Assembly: GCA_039105265.1 (NCBI GenBank)
Contig: JAPFFF010000001.1
Span: forward strand, 3,968,001-4,032,000
DNA length: 64,000 nucleotides
Direction of reading: 5' to 3'
Origin: Tritrichomonas musculus
Lineage: Eukaryota > Parabasalia > Tritrichomonadida > Tritrichomonadidae
Position 1 is the stretch's first letter. Each line of letters opens with the position of its first letter. The position numbers and the translations under genes are program-made. Under the pieces are notes generated by a model. The model searched no databases. It had not been told where the DNA came from and worked only from the letters and a program-made list of their open reading frames with translations. Below are positions 40,361 through 48,867 of the stretch, piece by piece.

Positions 40361-40888
40361 ATAGTGATAGAATTCTATATATTATATTAAATATACATTT
40401 TACCAAATTTGCTATATCGAGTGTCTTTAATATTTAATTATTAATATTAATATTAATATTATTAAACTTGCTACCCAATGCAGCTTCTGTATTATTTGAA
40501 TTCTTCTTATGACTACACAATAATCATTATTTTCTATTATTATATTTAATTATATCTTATATTCAAGATTAAAATGAATTAATTCATGACCAAAAAAGAA
40601 TTTGAAATAATAACCAAGTAGAATAATGTTAATTGAAAAATAATAATAATGCTGTGTCTTATTCAAATGCTCATATTTTTCATTTTTCTAAATAAAAGAT
40701 CAATATATATATATGTTTTTTTAAAAATGTTGTATGAGCATATGTGCTAAGATTCAATATTTTATATATTTACTTTTTTTATTCATAAAAATTTTTCTGT
40801 ACTAATTCAAAGTAAGAGAAATTTTAACGAGAAACTTTTCAGTTACTTTTTGTTTGGCCAATAATTTCTATTGAATAGATATAGATTT
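40361..40888. other. AT-rich intergenic region
   Basis: 528 bp with ATT-rich microsatellite sequence near 40436-40466 and several TA runs. No gene or conserved motif is seen. It should contain the transporter's promoter. Confidence 0.45.
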
Positions 40889-42439
40889 ATGAACGAAAAT
40901 CTCCGTCAATCCTCTTTTTTACCTTCAGATAAAAGTGATTTTTCAGATGAACCGGAGAAAATTCTCGAAGAAGTTGACGTTCCAGTAATGAATAAAAAAA
41001 AATATTTTAGCTTACCTTTAATAGCATGTTTTATTTTCGTTTTTGTTTATATATTACCAATTATGCCACTTTATCCATCAGCTCATACTTGCTTAGCAAT
41101 TTTATGCACAATATGCTTCTTGTGGATCACAGAAGCTATACCACCTTACGCAACCTCATATTTAATTCCAATTTTGTCGGTTTGGTTACAGATAGGAATT
41201 AATAAAGACAAAGGAAAACGAATCCCAGCACCAGATTTAGCACAGTTTTTTGCATACAAGTTCATGGATCCAATTATTTTCGTTTTTTTTGGAAGTCTTG
41301 TTTTAAGTACAGGTTTGCAGAAGTTAAACATTACTAGCCGTGCTTCTCGATTTATTTTAAGTCTAGTTTCTCCCAAACCTAATGTTATTCTCTTAGTTCT
41401 TATGTTAATTAACTTAACCATTGGCGCTTTTCTTTCAAATGTTGCATCTACTACTTTAACATTATCGTTAGCATTGCCAATTATAAGGTCATTACGCCCT
41501 ACAGATCCTTTTATAAAAGCAATTTTGTTTGGTATAGCATGGAGCGGAAACTGTGGTGGGCAACCAACAGCGATAGCATCACCGCAAAATGTTATTGCTT
41601 CTCATATTGTCAATAGCTCTGGCTCTCATGTCACCTTTATGAATTGGATATTTTTTGGTACTCCCGTATCCATTTTATTAACAGTTGCACAATGGTTCTA
41701 TTTAACAAAAATATTTCCAAAGTCATCAGCTGATTATATTCAAATAGCAACAAACACTGACGAAGAACCGTGGTCAATAAAGCATACTCAAGCTGTCGTA
41801 GTTACATTTGTAACAATTTTACTTTGGTCTCTTGGCGACAGTTTAAGCTGGTTTATGGGACATATTGGTATTGCATCAATGATACCAATTGTATGGTTTT
41901 TTGGATGTGGAATATTAACTACATCAGACTTTAATTCGTTGAAATGGTCTACTTTATCTCTTCTTGGTGGAGGACTTGCGCTTGGAGAATCTATGAAAAT
42001 ATCTGGCTTATTAGATTACATTGCTGAAAATGCAAAATATTTTCTTGGAGGAGTTTCGACATGGTCTCTTCTTGTTATAATTCTAATTATTGAAGGATGC
42101 CTTGCCTCTCTACTCAGTTCCACCACAGCCGCTTCAATAATGTTTCCTCTAATTATGGCTGTTGGTGGTAACACAGGACATGCACCCTTACTTGTGGTTT
42201 TATCCGCGTTGATGATCAGCTCATCACAGCTTTTCCATATTTCCTCATTTCCAAATGCTCTTTGCTCTGGAGTTTGCATTGAATGCACTGAAGATCAAGA
42301 AAAAATTTTTGGAGTTGAAAATGGCGCACCATTCTTGAAAGGATATGAATATGTGAAATATGGCTGGCCTACTATTGCGATGAGCGTTTTTTCAATTTCA
42401 ACACTCGGGTATTTCCTGGCATCTGATTTGGGCTTCTAA
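40889..42439 (+). CDS. SLC13/DASS-family anion (dicarboxylate, citrate, sulfate or phosphate) transporter
   Basis: 516 residues from the ATG at 40889; an in-frame TTG 18 bp upstream is not used here. After a 50-residue acidic cytoplasmic N-terminus, about eleven or twelve hydrophobic segments follow. FLWITEAIPPYATSYLIP is the family's WWITEAIP signature. Two half-repeats carry the substrate/Na+ site motifs: FLSNVASTTLTLSLALPI (family Ser-Asn-Thr) and LSSTTAASIMFPL. The layout matches VcINDY-type transporters, which couple Na+ to uptake of di- or tricarboxylates; low-affinity phosphate carriers share the fold. Located in the plasma membrane or an organelle; the substrate cannot be told from sequence alone. 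Confidence 0.9.
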   Translation: MNENLRQSSFLPSDKSDFSDEPEKILEEVDVPVMNKKKYFSLPLIACFIFVFVYILPIMPLYPSAHTCLAILCTICFLWITEAIPPYATSYLIPILSVWLQIGINKDKGKRIPAPDLAQFFAYKFMDPIIFVFFGSLVLSTGLQKLNITSRASRFILSLVSPKPNVILLVLMLINLTIGAFLSNVASTTLTLSLALPIIRSLRPTDPFIKAILFGIAWSGNCGGQPTAIASPQNVIASHIVNSSGSHVTFMNWIFFGTPVSILLTVAQWFYLTKIFPKSSADYIQIATNTDEEPWSIKHTQAVVVTFVTILLWSLGDSLSWFMGHIGIASMIPIVWFFGCGILTTSDFNSLKWSTLSLLGGGLALGESMKISGLLDYIAENAKYFLGGVSTWSLLVIILIIEGCLASLLSSTTAASIMFPLIMAVGGNTGHAPLLVVLSALMISSSQLFHISSFPNALCSGVCIECTEDQEKIFGVENGAPFLKGYEYVKYGWPTIAMSVFSISTLGYFLASDLGF

Positions 42440-42712
42440 GCTATATATATATATTTGTAAATTTATACTTTATTATTATTTGAATTATTAAATAAAAATA
42501 TTTATTTCGAAATTTAAAAATTTCAAATAGCTTTTTTCAATCAACGATCTCTTCATTAGAACCAAAAATCATTTAGATCGAACGCTGCTATTCATTCTTT
42601 TTTTATTTATTGGTGTATTATGCACTTCCAAAATTGAATGGTATGATAATATAGAAAAAGTTTGAATTTCACTTTTATTTAAAATATAGAAATTTTTGAT
42701 GCGAAATACTCA

Positions 42713-44089
42713 ATGAATGAAAAAGAGTTTTCAGATAAACTACAGCTTATTGATGAAAAATCTTTCAAATTTTGGTATGAACAGATGAAGAATGCAATTA
42801 AAAATGGTATTTTAGAAGATGCTGAAGTTTCTCAGGTTCAAATGATTCGTTTTTTTCGTGGCGATCGATTTCAATCAACTTTATCTCAGATAAAAATTAA
42901 TGAATATTACAAGAACATTATCCAGTTTATTATACATAATGAAAATGGTGTTAATGATGATCTCACTTATTTGAGGTTATCTTTATGCCATTTGGCAATT
43001 GGTGATTATCTTCGAGCATTCAAATATATTGGATTAGTTGACAAAAAAGATGATCTTCCCCATGAATATTATTTCATTCTTGGAATTTGCAATGTTTATT
43101 TCAAACGTTTTAAGATTGCTATTGATTTTTTTAAAATATCAGAATTGTCAGATGATAATATTATAAAATTTGATTCGATTTATCTAAAAGCATTTTCATT
43201 ATCAAAAATCGGCAACATTGACGAATCCGTTTCTCAATTTCAACTCTTAAATGATCCCATTTATTTCCATCCACAAATTGCGAAAGAAGATATTGAATTT
43301 CAGTTAGCTTGCATGGTAAATCAGATAAACAATAATAAACCGTGCTCATCTTTGACTCCATATTTTTCGTTTTCACCAACGCAAACCAGTTCAATTTATC
43401 TTTCTCTTGAAAATAAAAATATAGATATAATCAGTTTACAACGTGCATTTGAATTAATACAGAACGGGAAATATCGTGATGCTTTTGATGCGCTTAACAA
43501 TATAACTATAGATTACACATCAAAATATGACCGTTCGCTACTAATGGGATATTGCTTCTATAATCAGTATGACTATTCAAATGCATATCGTTGCTTATAT
43601 CCGTTATTAGCATTTGATCAGATCGGATGGTCAATTTGGTTTCTTGTTGGCCTTATTTTGATTCGGACAGGAAGATTCCAAAATGCGATGGCAGCGTTTG
43701 GAAATGCTAGAGCAGCTAATGCGTCATCAATAAAAACACTTCTAAATTTAGCTTCTTCATGCGAACTTGACGGCCAACTCAAAGATGCAGAGAAGATTTA
43801 TAATGAAATCCCAGAAAATGATTCTTTTTACCAGTACGCAAAATCGCGAATAATATACATTCATGATAAATATGAAAAATCTTTTGAAATTATAGTTAAC
43901 CCTGAAATATTTGAAATCAGTATTCACGAGTTTTATGAGCCTCCTTCTGAAAGAGCAGCAAGTAATTTTATTAATTGTCCGCTCTTATTGTCAAAAGAAA
44001 CAGTAAATTTTCTTGGATGTGAACCTGATTTTTCTGAAATACATAAAAGAGTAACAATGTTCCCAAAATGTGCTGATTTTAAAACATAG
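42713..44089 (+). CDS. TPR-repeat protein
   Basis: 458 residues of paired helices in TPR style. Clear units include DYLRAFKYIGLVDKKDDLP (about 100-120), KRFKIAIDFFKISELS (about 128-145), GKYRDAFDALNNITID (about 252-268), NQYDYSNAYRCLYPLLAFD and GRFQNAMAAFGNARAANASS (about 320-345). No other domain is visible. TPR proteins are protein-binding scaffolds. Candidate families include anaphase-promoting complex, IFT70 and CNOT10-like subunits, but nothing in the sequence separates them. A TTTCACTTTTA initiator-like motif lies about 45 bp upstream of the ATG. Confidence 0.82.
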   Translation: MNEKEFSDKLQLIDEKSFKFWYEQMKNAIKNGILEDAEVSQVQMIRFFRGDRFQSTLSQIKINEYYKNIIQFIIHNENGVNDDLTYLRLSLCHLAIGDYLRAFKYIGLVDKKDDLPHEYYFILGICNVYFKRFKIAIDFFKISELSDDNIIKFDSIYLKAFSLSKIGNIDESVSQFQLLNDPIYFHPQIAKEDIEFQLACMVNQINNNKPCSSLTPYFSFSPTQTSSIYLSLENKNIDIISLQRAFELIQNGKYRDAFDALNNITIDYTSKYDRSLLMGYCFYNQYDYSNAYRCLYPLLAFDQIGWSIWFLVGLILIRTGRFQNAMAAFGNARAANASSIKTLLNLASSCELDGQLKDAEKIYNEIPENDSFYQYAKSRIIYIHDKYEKSFEIIVNPEIFEISIHEFYEPPSERAASNFINCPLLLSKETVNFLGCEPDFSEIHKRVTMFPKCADFKT

Positions 44090-44363
44090 ATAGATACAAA
44101 ATACTTGTAATAATTAATGATTGCAAATGCTATTGTATCTTCTAGTTTTGTTATTTCTATTATTTTATAAATAGGTATTTGTTTGTCTTCTTGATTTTTC
44201 TTCATCCAAAAAATATACTAATTAGATATACATACAATAATTTTTATAAATATAATAATTAGAAATGTGCTAGAACCTTGTGATAAAATAAAAAAAGATG
44301 TTGCAAAAAAATAAAATAAAAATATTAAAATTTCAAGTTTAAAGAACGAAATCAGTGTCGAAA

Positions 44364-45137
44364 TTACTGAGGTTGGGCTTCAGGAGCTGCTGCATCAGCT
44401 GCAGTAACTTCTTCCTCGGGACGAGCGACTGGTTCAGTCTTTTGGACTTGGCGTCCTTGATGGAGCTTCTTTAAGTCTTCAATAGAGAAAGTTGGTGCCT
44501 TAATAACCTTGATCTTTGTGACAAAGACATTGTCAACTTGCCTGATATCTTGGCATTTCTCACAAATTGCCTTTTCAATTGTTTCTGTAACAATTCCTGT
44601 GCAGAGGGTATTGATTGGGTTCTTTTCAACGTATTCACGAGCGCAGTTGATCATAACGTCACGAACTTCACGTCTCTTTGATTGTTGGGCATAGCAAGCT
44701 TTCTTGTTGGGGTTAATGCGCTTTGTGAATCCCATGACGAAAACGCGGAGAATGTATCCATCTGGTGTGCGGCAGTCGACGTTAGCCTCAATAAGAGTCC
44801 TGTATTTGCGTAGGAGTGAGCAAAGTTTGTCCGTTGAAAGTCTCATTCCTGCGAAAACGGTTAAAACATCATTATTTGCGACTTCGACGGAACGCCAGCT
44901 GAAGAGACGGTATGAGTGTGTTTGTTCTTCAACGAGGTCACCATGTGAGAGTTCGAAGACACGGTTGTTTAAGTAGTCAGCTGGTGTTTTACCACGGGCA
45001 CATTTATGTGAAACGGTGTAACCAATTTCACGATTGCCAAAGTAGCCTGGAACATATACGTGGCGCCATTCTTTCTTGAGGAAAGTATCTTGCTTGACTT
45101 TCTTTGATTGTTTAGCTTTGGTTTGAGTCTTGCCCAT
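44364..45137 (-). CDS. RPS3A: Small-subunit ribosomal protein eS1 (S3a)
   Basis: 257 residues, close to the usual 255-265. KKEWRHVYVP, NRVFELSHGDL, FAGMRLSTDKLCSLLRK, TPDGYILRVFVMGFTKR and DNVFVTKIKVIKAP are eS1 signatures. The N-terminus is basic (MGKTQTKAKQSKKVKQ) and the C-terminus carries an Ala/Glu tail. The protein is part of the 40S subunit near the mRNA exit. Codon choice is clearly richer in G+C than in neighbouring genes, as expected for high expression. A six-codon upstream frame ends in a TAATG overlap with this start codon. Confidence 0.97.
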   Translation of the reverse strand: MGKTQTKAKQSKKVKQDTFLKKEWRHVYVPGYFGNREIGYTVSHKCARGKTPADYLNNRVFELSHGDLVEEQTHSYRLFSWRSVEVANNDVLTVFAGMRLSTDKLCSLLRKYRTLIEANVDCRTPDGYILRVFVMGFTKRINPNKKACYAQQSKRREVRDVMINCAREYVEKNPINTLCTGIVTETIEKAICEKCQDIRQVDNVFVTKIKVIKAPTFSIEDLKKLHQGRQVQKTEPVARPEEEVTAADAAAPEAQPQ

Positions 45138-45157
45138 TAGGAAAAGGCTAAGACCAT
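45137..45157 (-). promoter_or_regulatory. Six-codon upstream frame overlapping the eS1 start
   Basis: ATGGTCTTAGCCTTTTCCTAA ends in a TAA whose last A is the first base of the eS1 ATG. It matters only if transcription starts upstream of 45157. An initiator-like TCATTTT with +1 at 45182 would make it part of a 45-nt leader, but trichomonad leaders are usually shorter. The AGCCTTTTCC within it may instead be a promoter element. Confidence 0.3.
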
Positions 45158-45593
45158 AACCGAAAAAACTTCACAAAAAAATGAACGGTTTTGACACCTT
45201 TATATGGCCGACCCTTAATAATAGTTTTAATATAAATGTATATTTTTTTTAAGTAAATCAAAATCTTATCAAAGTATTTTAATTTTCATTCTTTTTTAAA
45301 AATCTTATTTTGAGAATTCAATGAATTTAAATTTTTAATTTACATAAAATCATCGACTTTTTTTGTTGAAAATGATCGTTTTCATTTTCAAAAAAACATA
45401 GAAATATCTTCATGTTAAACAGATTTTTTATTAAATCATTCGATTAATATAAATATATATATATAATTTACTAGAAAATTTAATAGTAATCAATAGACTA
45501 TCTTCCATTTTCCCAAAAGATTGTAAGTATTATTTTTCAAAGGATTGTAAAATTGAGTACGTTTTTTTAGCTCAAATAATATAATAAAATAAA
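45158..45593. other. Divergent promoter region of eS1 and the EF-hand-like gene
   Basis: AT-rich region without coding sequence. The eS1 side contains TCATTTT and the 45594 side a CTCAAATAATA just before the ATG. No other structure was seen. Confidence 0.45.
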
Positions 45594-46043
45594 ATGTTTG
45601 ATCCAGATTTTTTTACAGATGAGCAATATCAGCTTATAGCAAAAGAATTTTATAATTATGCAAAAATGAAGCAGCGTCCTGTTCTTGATCAAGAATCAAT
45701 GAAAAAAGCTATTTTAAATTTAAACTTGATTCCCACTCCAACTCCAGATGAGTTAAATGCAATGTGCAGCTCTGGTCATGCTGACCTTGAAAAATTTTTT
45801 ATTACTATTTTCTTGTATCTTCGAGGTTTTGGCTCAAAGAGTCAATTAATTTCTTCTCTTCAATTATATGGCGATGAGAAAACAAAAACCATCTCTATTT
45901 CAAATCTATTTAAAGTGTTAAAAGAAAGTCCGTATCGACTTTCAGACGAACAATTATCAGAAATCAAAAAATCCCTAAAGGCCAAAAGTGACAATGACCG
46001 AATTGATTATATTGCATTTGCAAACAAAATGCTCCCTAAATAA
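45594..46043 (+). CDS. EF-hand-like (calmodulin/centrin fold) protein
   Basis: 149 residues, the usual calmodulin length. The helical pattern fits four EF-hands: FTDEQYQLIAKEFYNYA, then a loop and PTPDELNAM; DLEKFFITIFLYL; GSKSQLISSLQLYGDEKTKTISISNL; and LSDEQLSEIKKSL followed by NDRIDYIAFANKML. The Ca2+ loops are degenerate: the usual DxDxDG is not intact in any of them; the best is GDEKTKTISISNL. It probably acts as a non-Ca2+ or weak Ca2+ binding light-chain-like partner of cytoskeletal proteins. Myosin light chain or divergent centrin are alternatives. Confidence 0.72.
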   Translation: MFDPDFFTDEQYQLIAKEFYNYAKMKQRPVLDQESMKKAILNLNLIPTPTPDELNAMCSSGHADLEKFFITIFLYLRGFGSKSQLISSLQLYGDEKTKTISISNLFKVLKESPYRLSDEQLSEIKKSLKAKSDNDRIDYIAFANKMLPK

Positions 46044-46229
46044 TGTGTGAATTAGATTTTTTTTTTTTTTTTGTTTTAATAATTTTACCATCCTTATTTT
46101 TTATTGCAATCTTAAGATTTATACATTGCATAATATACGATTATTGCTCAGATATTTCTTTTAAAAAAGAAAATATATGAGCTTTTGTTTTAAATTGACT
46201 TGTGAAATGAAAATAAATCAAAATGATTG

Positions 46230-48740
46230 ATGTATTTAAAAATAGCATCAAATATTTTTTTACTAATGGATGTTCCAATAACAGAAATCCTATCTGATGC
46301 AGCACCTATTCAAAATGTTGTTGAGCATAAACCATGCTTAACAGATACTGAGTGCTTTATGCCTCCAAATTATACATTTAGTGATAAATTAGTTACAATA
46401 ATGCTACATTCCCATGATTTAGTTGCTTTTGCTAGAAATCATAACAATCAATTTTTAATTGATTTTCTTAATTATAATAAATTAACATGGGAAAAAAGTT
46501 TAAAGATATCTATTAATATCTTGACTACAAATTTTATTGCTTGTTTAGGGCCACCAAATTTTATATATTTTATATCATTGGATCCGAAAACATTTATTAT
46601 AAGATTTGATGAAGATTCATGGACTTATCAAACATATATTATTTTTGAAAAAGTATCTAAGGTATCTTTTATTAATGCAAACATTTTATATTTGTTAATG
46701 AATAACTCTGTTTATTGTATTGATTTATACTCAGTTTTTGATGAAAATTTCTCATTATCCCAACAAGTCATCCAAGAAAATGATATTTTAGAAAATAAGG
46801 ATAATTCAAAAGTAATTCGCATACAAAAATATATAAATTTATGCAAAAGTAACTTTTTGGATCAAGTCAAAATATTTGCAACACAACAATTTTATCATTA
46901 CTCTTTAATATATACAAGCGATATCAACACACCTTTGCTCATTTTTGATACTTTAAACAAATCTTTTTGTTTTGAAAAAGAACTCAGCGAAGTAACAGAT
47001 TACTTTAAAAGAAAGCCTAGTCCTGTTTATCCTCTAAATGATGCTAATTTTATGCAAGTTCCAGGTAAGAGCAATTGCTTTTATTTATTTCATGATTTTG
47101 ATTCATCTCAAAATACTTTCATTCCCATTAACAAACCACTTATTATTAAAAGTTGCCAAAATCAAAACAATGAGCAATTAACAATTATAACTGTGTCAGT
47201 TAAACGAATTTCTCCAATTATTGCCATGTTTTCTTTGCCTGGTGAGGGCTTTAATTTTTTATCTGTTTCAAATCGCCATTATTATCAATTTTACACATCC
47301 AGGGGATTATTGTCTATCATTAATCATAGCAAAAGTATTATTAATTCGCATTCAAAGCAAAAAATAGACGATAATAAAGAAACGAAAGATTCTTCATATA
47401 TTAATTATATTGTAGAAGAAATTGAAAAGGCAAAGCCAATCGATGAAAATTTAAAAATTATCGCCAATCCTAAAACTATGATAGACGATAATGCTAATAG
47501 TGATGTTAAAAATGAGAAAAAGGAAAAACCTTTATCGCTGCCAATAATATCACCAATAGAAATTCCAAATTTTGTGCATGAATCTAATAATAATCAATCG
47601 CCAGCAATTGGTGAAGAAACAATAAATCTACAAAATTTGGATGATAAAGATTCCATTGGTACTGACATTTATACTAGTATTCATTGCTTTCAAAGCATAC
47701 AAAAAGATACTGTTTCATTTAAAAATGATAAATATAAAGTGAATAATGAGAATAAATCAAAAATTGGTGTTGTTCTTCACTTTTTAAGCCTTGGACCATT
47801 ACCAAAAGTTGATCTTCCTAATATTGAAATTGATTTTAACCCAGAATATCATTTAGAAATAACAACGCCAATAATACCTCATTGCTTTTTCATAAAAAGC
47901 GTTGAAGTTATTGTTGGATGTGTTGAAAATGATGACATTCTCTCTTTCTACCTGAAGCCATCTTCGTGTATAATTCCTCAAAAGGTTAACGTAAAATGTA
48001 AGCCTGACTCTAGTTATAAAGTAATACTCAAAGTTTCAAATGGGTATCAAAGTGCATATTCTGATTCTATAGATTTTAAAACTCCAAACCCAGGGCGACC
48101 ACCAAAAGTTGAAGATTTTATTGGGACATATGCTAGCGATGATACATATATTTTCAAATGGTCATCTATCCCAGATACTTACAATGTAAATTCTTATATT
48201 TTAGAAGGTTCACTCAATGATCTTCATGATGTAAATTCGTTCAAATTCGTTCAACAATGCAATGATAAATTTTTTGATATATCGCCAAATGAACCAAAAA
48301 ATTTTTATGAATATTCATTTGATGACATCGACCTAAAAACCACTAATGCACCTTTAGATGATGGTTTTGAATTCATCATCGATTTGCCTAATCAAGTATC
48401 AGTTAATGATCTCTGCGGTGCCAAGCTGAAAATATCTATTCCTTATAAGCAATTCCGAATTAGAGCTGCAAATTCAATAGGAGCTGGTGAGCCATCCGAA
48501 CCTTGCCTTATATCTAAAAAAATTAGCACTCATCAAAAAAAAGCACAACCAGCTTCTTCAAGGATCAGCAAAGAGCATATTTTATTTCTTAATGAGAAAT
48601 ATAGGGAAAATCCAAACCCAAACCTTTCTGAAAGAAATGAAATGGCTGAAACTTTATCGCTTCCTTATCAAACAGTGAACAGCTGGTTTGCAAGGAAAAG
48701 GCATGCAGATAAAGTTAATGGGAAGCAGCAGCCACCATAA
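46230..48740 (+). CDS. FN3-domain protein with C-terminal homeodomain
   Basis: 836 residues if the ATG at 46230 is used; the ATG at 46266 (MDVPITEIL) is an equally good start. Residues 1 to about 380 are beta-rich with WD/propeller-like character. An Asn/Lys-rich linker covers about 370-515. Two FN3-like domains follow: about 523-619 and about 620-764, the latter ending FRIRAANSIGAGEPSEP, a typical FN3 G-strand. Residues about 775-832 are homeodomain-like: a first helix, a second helix (SERNEMAETL) and a recognition helix TVNSWFARKRHADK with the invariant W-F-x-x-x-R pattern. FN3 pairs of this kind occur in HCF-1-type coregulators. A nuclear transcription factor or coregulator is the likely role. 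The stop is TAAA, a possible polyadenylation context. Confidence 0.8.
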   Translation: MYLKIASNIFLLMDVPITEILSDAAPIQNVVEHKPCLTDTECFMPPNYTFSDKLVTIMLHSHDLVAFARNHNNQFLIDFLNYNKLTWEKSLKISINILTTNFIACLGPPNFIYFISLDPKTFIIRFDEDSWTYQTYIIFEKVSKVSFINANILYLLMNNSVYCIDLYSVFDENFSLSQQVIQENDILENKDNSKVIRIQKYINLCKSNFLDQVKIFATQQFYHYSLIYTSDINTPLLIFDTLNKSFCFEKELSEVTDYFKRKPSPVYPLNDANFMQVPGKSNCFYLFHDFDSSQNTFIPINKPLIIKSCQNQNNEQLTIITVSVKRISPIIAMFSLPGEGFNFLSVSNRHYYQFYTSRGLLSIINHSKSIINSHSKQKIDDNKETKDSSYINYIVEEIEKAKPIDENLKIIANPKTMIDDNANSDVKNEKKEKPLSLPIISPIEIPNFVHESNNNQSPAIGEETINLQNLDDKDSIGTDIYTSIHCFQSIQKDTVSFKNDKYKVNNENKSKIGVVLHFLSLGPLPKVDLPNIEIDFNPEYHLEITTPIIPHCFFIKSVEVIVGCVENDDILSFYLKPSSCIIPQKVNVKCKPDSSYKVILKVSNGYQSAYSDSIDFKTPNPGRPPKVEDFIGTYASDDTYIFKWSSIPDTYNVNSYILEGSLNDLHDVNSFKFVQQCNDKFFDISPNEPKNFYEYSFDDIDLKTTNAPLDDGFEFIIDLPNQVSVNDLCGAKLKISIPYKQFRIRAANSIGAGEPSEPCLISKKISTHQKKAQPASSRISKEHILFLNEKYRENPNPNLSERNEMAETLSLPYQTVNSWFARKRHADKVNGKQQPP

Positions 48741-48867
48741 AGTTGAATAGAAAGAATTAAACGCCAATCCCAAATAAATTATAATATAATTTTTTTTTTT
48801 TTTTTTTTTTTTAATAAATCAATTATTAAAAACAAACAATAAAAAAATCGTCCAATATTGATTTGGA

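Noticed and set aside
40871-40888. Upstream TTG start for the SLC13 transporter
   Set aside because: Nuclear eukaryotic genes start at ATG; the ATG at 40889 is 18 bp downstream and gives a normal N-terminus.
48790-48812. Run of about 22 T after the FN3-homeodomain gene
   Set aside because: Homopolymer in AT-rich DNA between two convergent genes; no evidence that it is a functional terminator.
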